DNA from: Talaromyces rugulosus | Taxonomy: Eukaryota > Ascomycota > Eurotiomycetes > Eurotiales > Trichocomaceae | DNA: 64,000 nucleotides | Direction of reading: 5' to 3' | NCBI RefSeq assembly: GCF_013368755.1 | Contig: NC_049561.1 | Coordinates: 186,001 to 250,000 of the forward strand | Part shown: piece after piece, positions 11,764 to 23,442 of the stretch | Layout: each line of letters opens with the position of its first letter | How positions within the stretch are numbered: position 1 is the first letter of the stretch | Notes under the pieces: generated by a model | Seen by the model: the letters and a program-made list of their open reading frames with translations, nothing else | Database searches by the model: none | Told to the model about the DNA's origin: nothing | Translations under genes and position numbers: made by a program

Positions 11764-14437
11764 TTACTCCCTGTCAATTCCATTCCATGTCGTATCCCAT
11801 AACCAATATAGCCCGCCGTCAATATTTTCCATGTGACTATCGTGTACACCATCTTGAGAACCACCATACATACTCGAATCATACTCTGCTGGTAATTGGT
11901 AGTTACTATGTGGCTGCATCCCTTGCTCAGAGAATCCACGGCGTTCAGGACCCTCTGTCGGTATACTAGACTGTCCGTCATTTCCTGGACCCAAAACTGG
12001 GAAGAATAACCACATTAGCAAGGTCAATACGCATGGTGTGCGCTCCCATGAATCAAGATAATTACCATGTTGAACAGATATTAAGCTTTCGTTAAGACGA
12101 TGAGATCTGCTGAGATCTGGCCAAGTTTGATACCCAACGAAAGAAGGAGAGTTCAGGGTGAAATCAAGCGGCAGCCGAAGCGTGTCCTCGACGGACATCA
12201 GAGATATCTCTGCCGGGGTCTGTTGAGTCTGTGCCTGCGTTCGTTGGCTGGTACTGAACAACGGCGCGAATATGGTCTCTGATTCACGACGGAGCAGCAG
12301 AATAACGACGTTTTTGAGAATAGTTGCGCATTGCTTCGAGAGTGCAGAGCGCTTGCCAAGCAGGTCTTGCAAACGGAGGATACGAGTAATTGTTCGCTTA
12401 ATGTCCTGTGCTGTATCGGAAAGAGGCTCGGAAAGAGCCATCACAGCGAGCACTACCGCAGCATTGAATAGATTGATAGCGAGAAAGGCTACAAGATGAC
12501 TTTCTGTGGCGAGTTGGGCGAGAACTGGCAATTCCGTTACCCTTGATGTTCTCACTGCGGCGTTACTCCACAGTTCTGAACTGGCAACACTGAAAGCAGC
12601 ACTGCCCGAATGATTAATGGAATTGCCATCCCCCAAAGCTGCTCGTTCGTTATCCGTAGACAAAATGTCAACCTGCCGGTTCAACAAAGGTCGGTGGAGT
12701 ATAATGAGGACGTTATCATAGGTAAGCTGTAATGACAGAGACTGTAACGCATATGCCCTGGACTTTAGACTCCCATCGGCATGAAAGTCTTGCTCCAGAT
12801 CCAAGGACAAATGGCTGGGTAAAAGTCTATACCATCTTTGAAGGTCCTGCGTGGCATTCTTGGCCAATTCATAATATGTATCTCCCGTCAGTTGATTAGA
12901 AGTCCCCAATGTCCGTGAGCCGAAAATAGCCTTGAGGGCTGGAGATGCGATCAGGTAGAGTCGGTTCAGCTCCCGCTGATAAGAAGAGTAGAGTATGAGG
13001 TTGCCCTGATCGGATGTGGGAGTAACAAAACTCGGGTTTTCTAACACGTCTGCTGGCATAATAACATCGCAGTCTTCGTCATTGATCCCCAGTGGCCGGC
13101 CATAGGTAATTGAAGCGAATCTGTCCCACGTATATATTGTCCACCAAATCCTTTTCCTTTCCTCAATGTCTTCCAGTGGTCCTCGTGAGGTCTGCCGGTG
13201 CAACCCTAAAGATTGGGACATCTTGACAGTCGCTCCCAATAGCGAGAAGGAGAGGTTTGGACGGCCGTGATAGACATGATGCGATCCAAGTAGGATACAA
13301 GTCTGGACAGCTGTGATTGAGGGTTTATCCATAATCTCCACGATATTTGACTCGACGAGCTTCAACAAATCTGTACTCCATACCCACCATTCATCACTAT
13401 GGTCGGCTAGATCAACTCCACTTCTTTGAGCTCGATACCACGATGCCATTCCTAGCATGACTGCTAGCAACAAGAGAAATGGCTTTTGTGAGTGATGTGC
13501 AAATCCGTCAGAAATAGAATGGAGCATTTGGCGGAATTTTGGTTCGTAGATAGCCAGTGAGAACCAATGTATGGCATCAAAATACTCTTCCAGCAGAACG
13601 TATAATATCTCCATGGAAGGGAATGGACCTCCTAGTACTGAAGATATTGAACAACGTTGGCCAGTTCCTGCACCGGTTGATTCTGGAACATTAGAATGAG
13701 CATTGATTCCAGCCTGGTAACCAGGGATGGCGGTGGTAGTTTCCTCGTCTATACGTTGACTGGCAAGTTCAAAGATTCTCTGAGCAATCCCAAGCGCAGA
13801 TTGAGCTTCATCGCAGTGGCGCGGCGGTATGGCCTTGGTGTTTGCAACTTCATTTCTCCTTGAAAAGGAATCTGTTGAGTGGGATTGGTCGGCTGAAGAG
13901 CTCGCAGGGTCACTTCTAGCGCCCAACTGCAAAGGGGGGCTATTTTGAGAGAGATGGGGCTGGTGACTGATCTCAGATGGACTCTGACTTGATGCAACTT
14001 TCCTTTTCCTAACGGTAAGCCAGAGTATCCTCTCAGGATGCAGTTTTCCACCTTACCGCTGGCGACTTATCCTCCGCGGCCGGCTATTTGGAAGAGACCG
14101 GCAAGCGACATTGGCTCGAACACATATTGAGCAAGGCCTAAAGGCATCACACTATTGCCAAACTACTTTTTCAGCATATACACGAGGAGGAAATTTTAAT
14201 CAAGCCATGGCAGGGTGACTCTACCCGAGATTTGTGATGACGGCATCGTTCACAGGCACTCCTCACTCGGGTGGGCAATCGATGTCGGATAGACTCTGCA
14301 TCGCCTCTTCCAGCATAACCAGAAGGCATATTTTCAGGTGAGTTCGCAGAGATACTATCAGTCATTGGCGAGTCCTGGAAGTGGTTTTGGACGACCGGGA
14401 AAGACGTGAGTTGCCATCGGGATTCGGGGCCCCTCAT
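11764..14437 (-). CDS. Zn2Cys6 transcription factor with fungal-specific middle domain
   Basis: Four minus-strand exons, 14437-14225, 14151-14057, 14008-12066 and 11996-11764, 827 residues. The zinc cluster is split by an intron and is complete after splicing: Cys62, 65, 72, 78, 81 and 88. A basic RKRK stretch follows. The middle region (about 210-600) is the fungal-specific domain, with FDAIHWFSLAIYEP and GRPLGINDEDCDV as landmarks. A 69-nt in-frame intron near the end (12065-11997, GTAATT, GCTAAT branch) is probable but would not break the frame if retained. It lies tail to tail with the polyol dehydrogenase and is the natural candidate for local regulator of the sugar/polyol genes; that is inference from position. 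Confidence 0.9.
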
Positions 14438-15127
14438 TATTAAGTTATTAACTGCCTCGGGATTAGCCGATAACTATCGACGGAAGCCAAATTTACCGTC
14501 GACTGTGCTACTTTTTCAGTGATGCACCATGCCTTTACATTGGCAATTGGCGATTGCCTCGGTTTCCATCGGACTTCTACTCTTGGGATGATTCTTTTAT
14601 TCGAAAAATCACCGCCGTGGTGCAAATGGTCTCGGTAACGGGCGGTGTCATTGGCACCGGGTATAATAGGCATCAACTATGTAACAGCAATCAATGCCAT
14701 GTATTTCGTCTTTAATCTATTGTTTGCCTTCCTTCAAGGCTCTATGATTATGTAGTCGATTTCAAGATAAAGGCATAAAGATCTATGTTTCAATAAAGCT
14801 AGCTCACACGGCACTCAATATTCCACATGCCGTACAATGATGCTCAACAAAAAAAAATCCGGTGGATCAATACAGCCTCGTCAAGGGGAAAGATTTGATT
14901 TACGATGGACAGAAAGCCAAGGTAGTCGGCGTGAATACTTATATATATCAATGATTGATACTATTGCATATGTGTAGAACGGTTTAGACAAGACAAGCGC
15001 ACATGTTCAATTCATTACATACACAAAATATAGCCTCATCCATTTCCCCTACATGTAGACAGTCAAGCATAGGGCCACCGCACCAGTTGACAGGGTCGTG
15101 AAGTAAGCCAATTCAAATTCCAATCTC
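14438..15127. other. Intergenic region, nothing recognised
   Basis: 690 bp between the regulator start and the cupin gene end. A short minus-strand frame at 14440-14676 has no recognisable motif. I see no RNA gene or repeat. Confidence 0.5.
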
Positions 15128-15694
15128 TTAATCATCTTTTTCCTCGGGGTCATAGATCGGTCCAGCAGGTGTCTTTTCTAATTTGCTTCCGTCCGCAGTC
15201 ACAATGGGCAAAGAAGGGACAACAACGACAAATACTCTCGCCATGGTATCTCCTCGGTTGACCCAAGCATGGTCCACGCCGCGAGTGACAATGATATCAT
15301 TTTGATTGAGTATCTTCTCCTCTCCTCCGTCAATGATAAACACAACCGAACCACTGAGTACAACACAGTAATCCAAACTGATAGTGCGATGCATCCATCC
15401 ACCTTCTTGATGAGGCGGTAGGTCGATGATCCGAGCTGAGGGACCTTTGGTGTCGGCTAGTGGCACAAGTGTTCGATGCGGATCGTCGTCCAGTGGACGC
15501 TGGTTGTCCGCAGGGAAACTGCGCGATCGATGGATTTGAACGACGCCAAATCCAGATTTCTCTGTCGGTGGTGAGAACTCAGGGGCGGTCGTGGGATCAT
15601 AGGGAGTCAGGACGTCATCAGAGGCGAAGTAACCCTTGCCTTGGGAGTCACTCGCAGTGAGGACGCGGCGAACAGGTGTTATTAAAGAAGTCAT
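15128..15694 (-). CDS. Single-domain cupin protein
   Basis: One exon of 188 residues. The start at 15694 (MTSLITPVRR) is chosen because the open frame upstream has an AT-rich, non-coding look. The C-terminal half is a cupin barrel: PPHQEGGWMHRTISLDYCVVLSG carries the first metal-binding set and the second contains DIIVTRGVDHAWVNRG, with His as a likely ligand. Fungal proteins of this type are small cytosolic proteins of uncertain role; some are enzymes or accessory proteins in secondary metabolism, others are sugar-linked. It is the right-most gene of the carbohydrate-related block, about 700 bp from the Zn2Cys6 gene, but no sequence feature links it firmly to that block. Confidence 0.85.
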   Translation of the reverse strand: MTSLITPVRRVLTASDSQGKGYFASDDVLTPYDPTTAPEFSPPTEKSGFGVVQIHRSRSFPADNQRPLDDDPHRTLVPLADTKGPSARIIDLPPHQEGGWMHRTISLDYCVVLSGSVVFIIDGGEEKILNQNDIIVTRGVDHAWVNRGDTMARVFVVVVPSLPIVTADGSKLEKTPAGPIYDPEEKDD

Positions 15695-17694
15695 TTTAAT
15701 GATTTGATTGATGTCTAAATGGTGACTTTGTTGAGACAGATATACTTGTCTTGGTGTTATTTTTTGTTGCTGATGTGGATTAAAACAAATGTTGCAGCGC
15801 GACACAGCATTCTTATATACTGCTCAGCTCTAATAGATTTCCAATCAAATAACAACAATATGCTAGTGAATAGTCTCCTGAAGACAGATTTGTAATACCC
15901 AATTAATAATGATGGAATTGTAAAATTGAAGCTCATCGATTGACACTGCATCGGTGAAATTGGTATGCCGATGATGTCATCGTCTCGAAATGGGCGTCGC
16001 AGCCAGTAACATTGCAGCTTCAAACCTCCTAAAATAAAGAAAAATGGCCACAGATCAGTAGACGAATCTTATTGGGTGTTTTATTGAGCGATGCACGATT
16101 CCAGATGTTTTTATTTCTTCTAGGCCAAATTCGCCGACATGGACTCGTATTTAGTGTTACGTTACCCTAAGAATCCCCACCACCCATGGTTTTTTCTTTT
16201 TTTTTCATATTTTGTATTTCGTAAATCAAAAGATTTTACTTACTATCAAATTAAAATATTTACTTACGTATGCAATATAGTAAAACTAACCCTTGCAAAA
16301 GATTCTAGTTATGGTTAATTCCCGATCAACAAGCGACAATAAAAATTGAAACAAAAGTCATTTGATATTTTAGCTTTTGCATTGCTTTAGAGTTTCTTCG
16401 ATGATTAATTAATTATCCAAGTGAAAGGGGATTCTGATAATTAAAAGCGAGTATTTGTTTTGGCTTTGGAGAAGTTCCCTGTTTTAGAATAGGGATTACT
16501 AGCGTGAAGCTCTCATTTGATACCAACGAGATCATTCACTTTGCAGTAAAGACTTGGGAAAAGGCTGTCTTGTGGAAGTGTTGGTCCAGTCTATGCGATA
16601 TTGTTGGACCACGATGTGATCAAGTCTGCATGATGCGTGATCAGCCTGGGCCGCCAATTCTATACGTAGGTATTATTGGTGGGAAGCATTCCAATAATGA
16701 TCGCAAAAGTATTTATATTGGTCCCAAAGACGTGAAAATAAAATAAAGCCTAATGTGTTCACATTTCAAAGTATTCTTTTCCGGTAACGTTGTCGCAAAC
16801 CCGGCCGAAGATTCGTCAATGCAGATGGCAAATATTCTTGGCTGATTAGAAAATGTTACAGTGTCAATATTCAATGTTAAGTTTTACAGGCCCAAGTGAG
16901 AAACAACTCTATCTCTGTTACATGCATAGATTTAGGTATATATCAATAACCCACTTGGTGGCATTAACCAATTTGGGGTCACATAACCCGCAGATATATA
17001 TAGGTCAGATGCTCGTGGGCACTATATTCCCCTTCTGGATAAGGGCGGCTTTTAACTGGCGTGACAGGCATCGAGACGCTGCATGGGCGCCTACCATGTA
17101 GCTAATGAACATAACGAACATCCAACAAACAAACAAAGAAAATGACTCTGCGCCGCATTTCAAGTCACCCTATACCTAGTTGTGTTCGGTCGGCTGGACA
17201 AAAGTGTACATGGGCTGAATCACAAGACCACAGAGTGTGATGCATGCTATGAGCAGCTAATATCAATAAAATATGATCAACCGGTCACAGCGCAAGTTTC
17301 ATCGTTGTGTTGTTAGCAAGGTACTTACTGTTCAAATGCCTACTTAGTATAGGACCCACTCTAGGCACCCTGCCCACCATTTGGAGCAATTATCGTGTCG
17401 AGTATTCTGAGTTTTTGTCGTGCGCTGCCGTCGTATCGAATGTAAATCTCATCGAGTTAGATATCCCCTATCTTGTCGTTTTTTCTCGTGGTTTATGTGC
17501 CACGACCGTTCTTTGTCGCCCAGGTCTGCATCCTACTTAGTCAACATTCTTGGGCTAACCAGGTATAACCAGTTTGACGCAAACAAATAACAAACTGATT
17601 ATACTATCAGATTGGTTGAAGCCCCCCCAAAAATTGTCTATGGCGGATATTTTTGACTTTGCATGCGGCAGAAACCCCTGAGATATGCACGGAA
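15695..17694. other. Two-kilobase intergenic gap, no gene recognised
   Basis: AT-rich, especially 16180-16460. A plus-strand frame at 16504-16746 and another at 16853-17101 have no recognisable domain or clear splice context. The gap marks the border between the accessory block and the conserved block to the right. Confidence 0.5.
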
Positions 17695-19034
17695 ATGCCT
17701 ATTTGTTCAAACATGATTCTCAATCTCAGAGACCTTGTATTAAGTCTGATGAACAGAATAACTACATCGAGGGCTTATGTATTCTTCCAGAAACCGAAAG
17801 ATAGAGAAACGCCAGAAATGGATACGTCGACTGACTGGCTCGCCCAGCTTCCCTTGGAAATCATTTCGATGATCCTTTCCCAGCTTTCGATCCATTCCCT
17901 CGTCTCCTTTGGTGCCACCTCAAGAAACAATTTCAGATATCATATTCTCGGCGTGAAGCGGCTCCATTTGGCTGTCTTTAATAGACCTCTTGATGCCCAT
18001 ATCGCCTTCATGGACCGCGGTTTATCAAACGACTCGAAAACAAGCGATGATCTGAGCCAGGTACACCAAATACAAGTAGTTTTACCGGGGAGTTCCACCC
18101 AATTCGACGTACCACTGAGAGACTATTTTGAGAAAAATTCAGGAACCAAGAGGGGCAAGCAGAAATATGCCGCCCTTATGAGCGACAAACAGTTTGGTGA
18201 TCTCTTGTCCGTTGAGCAGACGATACGAGCACAGAATGAGAAATTTTCTCAAATGGTCTACCGATACGGGGCCTCTCTCATGGAGTTGGAGTTCCTGGCG
18301 CATGATCTTAGCAATGAGGGAGCCATGGCTCTGGGAGCAAGTTGCGGCTCCAAACTGCGGCATCTTGGGCTTCGTTTTCAGCACCCACATGTCAGAGATG
18401 GGTGTCTTATTAGTGGCCGTTACTGGGCAAATCCTGCTCCTGCAAGTTCAGCATGGAATTATCTCATTGGAATTGGCCCGGGGGCAAAAGAAATCAGCAT
18501 GAGCAATCTGGAAAGCTTGGTTCTGGAACGAGCGGGCATCACCCCGTGGCAGCTACGAATGCTGATAAAACGAAACCGCACCCTGGAAGTTTTAAAGCTG
18601 CGTACCTGTGCTGCAGTTAAGCCAGAATTTGTTAACTGGCTAGGAGGTATGGGCATTCCAGACTATGAGGGAGAAATTCCTCGCCAAGAAGGGGAGCCTG
18701 CTCCGGGAGCATCGCTAAAGATCCTGTGGCTTGAGAACTGTAACGGGATTTATTCCAAGAATAAGAAATTCCATGGGAAAAGTCAGGATGTCGATTCTGG
18801 CTTGGATTGGGTCCGGGGACTCGTGGGGCTTCAGGTAAGTGACTCAGAGACCCCAGGATGAAGGTCAACGAGCACTAACTATCGTAGTCACTTTCATTCC
18901 GCGAATGCAAAAATATTGACGCCAATGCCGTGCAGCGAGCAAACGAAGCAATCTGGCATATTCCTGAGTTGCATGCGCCCAGGATAGCCTCCCTTTCAGA
19001 CTCTCTCATCGAGGTCGACCCGGAGTATGCCTGA
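17695..19034 (+). CDS. F-box domain protein
   Basis: Two exons, 17695-18834 and 18888-19034, 428 residues. The F-box is at about residues 42-85 (DWLAQLPLEIISMILSQLS followed by a conserved short helix). The rest is leucine-rich and may form a degenerate LRR-like substrate surface (repeated LEL, LRHLGL and LESLVLERAG segments). F-box proteins link substrates to SCF ubiquitin ligases through Skp1; the target is unknown. The start at 17695 is the first in-frame ATG; ATG 17818 just before the F-box is an alternative. Splicing gives GLQ-SLSFREC and a short C-terminal exon ending DPEYA. Confidence 0.8.
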
Positions 19035-19507
19035 CAAGAACGGGTTCGCCGGCTGGAGAGGTATTAGACGACGCCTGTATTCATTCATTCATTGAGCGTT
19101 CATTTAGAAGGAAATATTGACAATAGGCTTGGCCTGCTTCAGCTCGACTGTTGTTGTAACTCTTCACACAATAGCCAAAGGACAAAGAAAAGGGTCAGCA
19201 TGTTGGGATGACTAACTGGGGCTCGTGGTCACGGGGCCACGACGACGAGGAAGGAGGCTGGGAGGCACAATGGCCTCGTCGGACCCTGAATAGGACCACC
19301 GACTCTATTCACGCGCCTCGAGAATGGGTCCCAGCCCTCCATCTTTGCGCTGTCTGCCTGGCTCGTGGCCGTCAAGCGATAACATGTAACGATTCATTCC
19401 ATTATCGCCAGATCTAGGAACATCAACACCCCATGGCTTTCCATTTTCTACTCCTCTCGCCGTGACTCGAACTTTGAGAAAGAGAAAACAGCTGACTCGA
19501 CCTCGCC
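19035..19507. other. Intergenic region, nothing recognised
   Basis: 473 bp between two co-directional genes. It should hold the F-box 3' end and the next promoter. A short frame at 19208-19417 lacks any motif. Confidence 0.5.
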
Positions 19508-20964
19508 ATGTCCACCCAGACCGGCCTTGTCTCTCCAGCTCTCAATTTTCATCCCAACTTTTACTCCAGTCTCCATCCTGCCAAAGGTCTGGGTGAGCTG
19601 AGCTTCATGGGCTCCATGGCTCATCAGCAGCTGGAAATCTCGAGAAAGTCCTCCCATCGCAACTTTCTTCACCCCAGCAAGACTCACACCCTGTTTAGAA
19701 TCAACTCAAAATCCTGGTACGACGAAAATTACAGCCCCACCGACAAGCAAGGACAGAGCTTCTACGGCATATCAGGGGGCCAGGAGGGCGCCTGGGAAAC
19801 GGTTTACACCACATCGGGCCTTGTGCTTGGAGTGGCCAAGACCTTTGTGGCTCTTTGTAACAATTTTCGAGTCGATGTATGTCTGGTCCCTGAGGCGTGT
19901 CACTTGAGTTGTTCTAACGTTATACATAGCTCCTTATACCTGCAGCCAACATTCTCAGTTATATTGAAAAGGCCGAAATGCTACTACAAAGCGGCTCCGT
20001 CATTGATTTCGTCTTTGCAGTCGAAGATCTTTACTTTAGCTTGTTTGCTCGGCTCGAGATTGAGATCGCCTTCCTTCACTTTTGCATTTCCTTCGGTATG
20101 AAAGGCAGCAGGATACGCCGCAGGACAGACCATGCTTTGCCAGAACCCAGCCACGTCTACACCATCTTGACCGCGTGCAAGGAGATTCTGAACGACAAAA
20201 ATGTTTGCTCAGGATTTGATGCACGTTTGGTTGACTACCACCAACGTCGCTTTGTTGAGGAGATGACCCGCAAGTATCAAGTCGATGGAACACTGCCCCC
20301 CGACGCAACTGGCTATCGTGCCCATGTCGAAGAAGCCATCCAAAATCCCAGCTCGTACACATATCAACAGTGGCGCCAAGATTTCCCAGAGCTACGGTCT
20401 CTACCTATCGACATTCTAGCTTTTCTTTCCGAGAAGTACCTGCCAATATACCCTCGCACCATTTCCAAAAACAGCCAGATGAAGTTCAACCTCCCGTTTG
20501 TCAGCCCCGAAGCTGCGAACCCAGCCATGTGGGAAAAGGACATGATTCGCGCTCATCGTCTTTGCGCCCTGGCCCAACTTGAGGGAAAGGCAGTAGGGGA
20601 GCTCCGCCGAGAGGAGGAACCATTCAACGTGCTTCGGTATGCGAGTGAACAAAAGTGCGTCTGCCTTGAAATCTGTACCTGCTCCAAGTCGTGCAGCAAG
20701 TCCGGCAGCACACTCTGCCCTTGCTCTTCTCGCTGGGTACGAGGCATCATGATCCATCGTCCTGAGTACGAGATAAGTTATCCTGACAAGAGCACCATCA
20801 TGGGAGAACTTGCCTACGAGTCGCTTGCATGCCTCAAACGCGACGAGCCTGAGGAAGTAATGTGTCGAGAGCTTTACGGCAGTATCAACGTCATCAGAAC
20901 AGAGATGGCGAAGCAGCGCTCTGCCTACCAGACCGAAGAAGTTGACATTATGCTGATATCTTGA
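19508..20964 (+). CDS. Conserved-looking hypothetical protein with C-terminal Cys cluster
   Basis: Two exons, 19508-19876 and 19930-20964, 467 residues; splicing gives NNFRVD-LLIPAANILSYIEKAE. I do not recognise the family. Visible features: a Gly/Ser/Lys-rich N-terminal 100 residues, a central helical region, and a cysteine cluster at about residues 364-388 (CVCLEICTCSKSC, then CPC) that could bind metal. No signal peptide; a moderately hydrophobic stretch near residues 145-175 is not a clear membrane segment. Good codon use and a clean intron support a real gene. Function unknown. Confidence 0.75.
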
Positions 20965-21366
20965 GACTGATGCTGGGACACATATTTTCGACAGCAGCTG
21001 GCTGTTTTCGCCATCTATTTGCTTAATTTCTTTTATGGTGTTACTGGTTCTTCATGATTCATTAGTATTTGCAAAGGAGCGTCACGAGTTATGGCTAACG
21101 AGACAATGTTTTATATCTTTAGATAGTCCTACTCCAAGTAAAATCCATTCCATGCACAAAATAATAACAAGTTTTTTTATGGTAGCATTCTGGTGCAGCC
21201 GCGGTTGCATTGGACACCGAAAGTCAAAAAGGGGAGACTTATCGGGCCTTATCGACCGCAGTTGACAGTTCGCCGCTCTCACGCCCGACTTGCTTCTGTA
21301 TTCTCCCCATGCATCGCAGAATGCTATGATCATCCCAATCCTGGTGCGCCTTCGGTGCACGATTGC
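20965..21366. other. Intergenic region, nothing recognised
   Basis: 402 bp before the phosphatase gene; no gene, repeat or RNA recognised. The frame of the next gene is open upstream of its first suitable ATG. Confidence 0.5.
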
Positions 21367-22639
21367 ATGGGAATGGTCACCGCCATATCAGCGCATCCTT
21401 CGGCACTGCGCGCGCTTGCTGCATCCCCCTTGACCAGGCGACCGCAGCTGCAACCGCTTCACAGTCTTCCTATCTTATCACGGCCATCGCATCAGTATCA
21501 CACCGCGACGTTCGGATCGAAAACACCCAGCCCGGAAAATGTCGAGTCGTCTCTGTCCAAGACGATCTTTCGCTTCGAGACAGGATACGCCCTCAGACCC
21601 AAGCGGCCGTCGAGGCCGTTCCCACCCCCGTTTGTGTCGATTCCTTCAACGTCCTTTTCAGATCCCTTGACGACGCATTTCAAGAGCCAGGATAGACGGC
21701 CCAAGGTGGGCGGCGAGCTGATACGGGGGTTGACGAACGGCGACGACGCAATTCTCGCCGCTGATAATTTCCTCGGCGTGAACGATGGTGTTGGGGCTTG
21801 GGCGACAAAGCCCCAGGGCCATGCAGCGTAAGGACACAAGAATAATCTGTTTAGCGGGTGGAATTTTTTTAAGTTAACATATGAACAGCCTCTGGTCTAG
21901 GTTGATCCTCCATTTTTGGGCTCTTGAATGCGAGCGCCGAACCTCCTGCAAATCGACCCCGGATACCGTTGAATTCCTACAGCACGCATACGAAGAGACT
22001 CTGAATTCGACGAACCAGTGGCTCGGCACTACAACTTCCGCGACGGCTCTTTTATACAGTACCAGTAATAATAATAATAACGCGAAACCGCTACTTTATG
22101 TGACCAACATCGGAGACTGTCAGATCATCGTCATCCGCCCCAGTGACGGCAAGATACTCTTCAAGTCGCGCGAACAGTGGCACTGGTTCGACTGTCCGTA
22201 CCAGCTCGGCACAAACAGCGTTGACCAGCCGCTTAGCAACGCGGTTCTGAATACACTAGAGTTAGCTGAAGACGACATTGTCTTGGCTGTGTCGGACGGG
22301 GTTATTGATAATCTCTGGGACCACGAGGTTTTGGCAAACGTCCTTGAAAGCCTCGACAAATGGGAGTCTGGCGACATTGGCAACTGGGAAGCCGCAGGGT
22401 TGTCGTCGGCGGGCAGTATGGTTTTTGTAGCTAGGCGTCTGCTGCATGCTGCGCTGGCTGTTGCTCAAGACCCGTTTGCGGAAAGCCCGTATATGGAAAA
22501 GGCCATCGATGAAGGGCTTACCATTGAAGGAGGTGTGTATTTCCCCCCCTTTGTCATTATGACGCTTCGTGGTCTAATGATTACAGGTAAAATGGACGAT
22601 ATCAGCGTGGTCATAGGGCAGTGTAAGAGGAGGAAGTGA
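21367..22639 (+). CDS. PTC7-type PP2C protein phosphatase, likely mitochondrial
   Basis: Three exons, 21367-21827, 21889-22532 and 22587-22639, 385 residues. Metal-binding aspartates lie in ADNFLGVNDGVGAWA (first Asp motif of PTC7/PPTC7 proteins), in VLAVSDGVIDNLW and in KMDDISVVIGQC at the end. The last 54-nt intron is in frame and would be missed by reading straight through; splicing gives EGG-KMDDIS. The N-terminus is rich in Arg, Ser and Ala without acidic residues, fitting a mitochondrial presequence, as in yeast Ptc7. A TAA/AAT microsatellite codes for a short Asn run (SNNNNNA). In yeast the homologue activates coenzyme Q synthesis by dephosphorylating Coq proteins; that role is inferred here. 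Confidence 0.88.
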
Positions 22640-23442
22640 ATTCATCTAAAGATTAAGCGTTCAAGCATCCCCCATTCAGCGAGTTTTCCCGACTCGGTTT
22701 CTACAAACTCTACCACCACAACACTACAACAAACGGCCAACGTTGGCCGAAAGCGCGAGAGCAAATACGATTTATTGAATAATCACCATATGCCCGAGAA
22801 CCTGCAAGACATTGAAAAACTAAAGTGCTTTGAAGAAGAGGGAAATTTTTAATTCCTAAGACTTATACCCACAGCCGCCATCTTCTTTTCTATTTTATTT
22901 TTCTTTTCTTTTTTCCCCCGGCTCCGTTCATAGACTCGGAGTGCATGTACTATTTGCGTTACATATTACATATTAGACCCACCAGTCCTATAAGCAATAC
23001 AGTATTAACAGGGCCAATACATGTAGACCTGTAAATAACAACATACGTAATAGACACTTTTTAATGTGCGAATTTATAAAGTAAGGATTGCCCTTTGGAT
23101 TCCTCGCGTGTAAGGGATACCGCACAGGAATCCGCAAGCAAGGGAACTAGATTTCAATCTCGACATGGCAATGCACCAAGCTTAAAAAAAAGAAAAGAAA
23201 ACCATGTTGAAAACACTGTAATTTCAATATTTTCGTGTAATCTACCACCATGCCCAGGCCCTATTGCTAGTCAATGACGATCTGTGTAACCGCATAGTTC
23301 CGGTGAGTTGAACTGACAAGCAATCAACGATCCACGAGGATATCAAAGCCCCCCGTCTGCCTCACCACCAGCTGACGATTGTCAAGGATGTGCTATCGTC
23401 ATTTTCAACACCTGCACTTCAGGGACCTGTCTTGTTTGAAGC
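22640..23442. other. Intergenic region, nothing recognised
   Basis: About 800 bp, with a T/TTC-rich stretch at 22885-22920. One short frame at 23095-23277 has no motif. It separates the phosphatase from the MFS gene. Confidence 0.5.
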
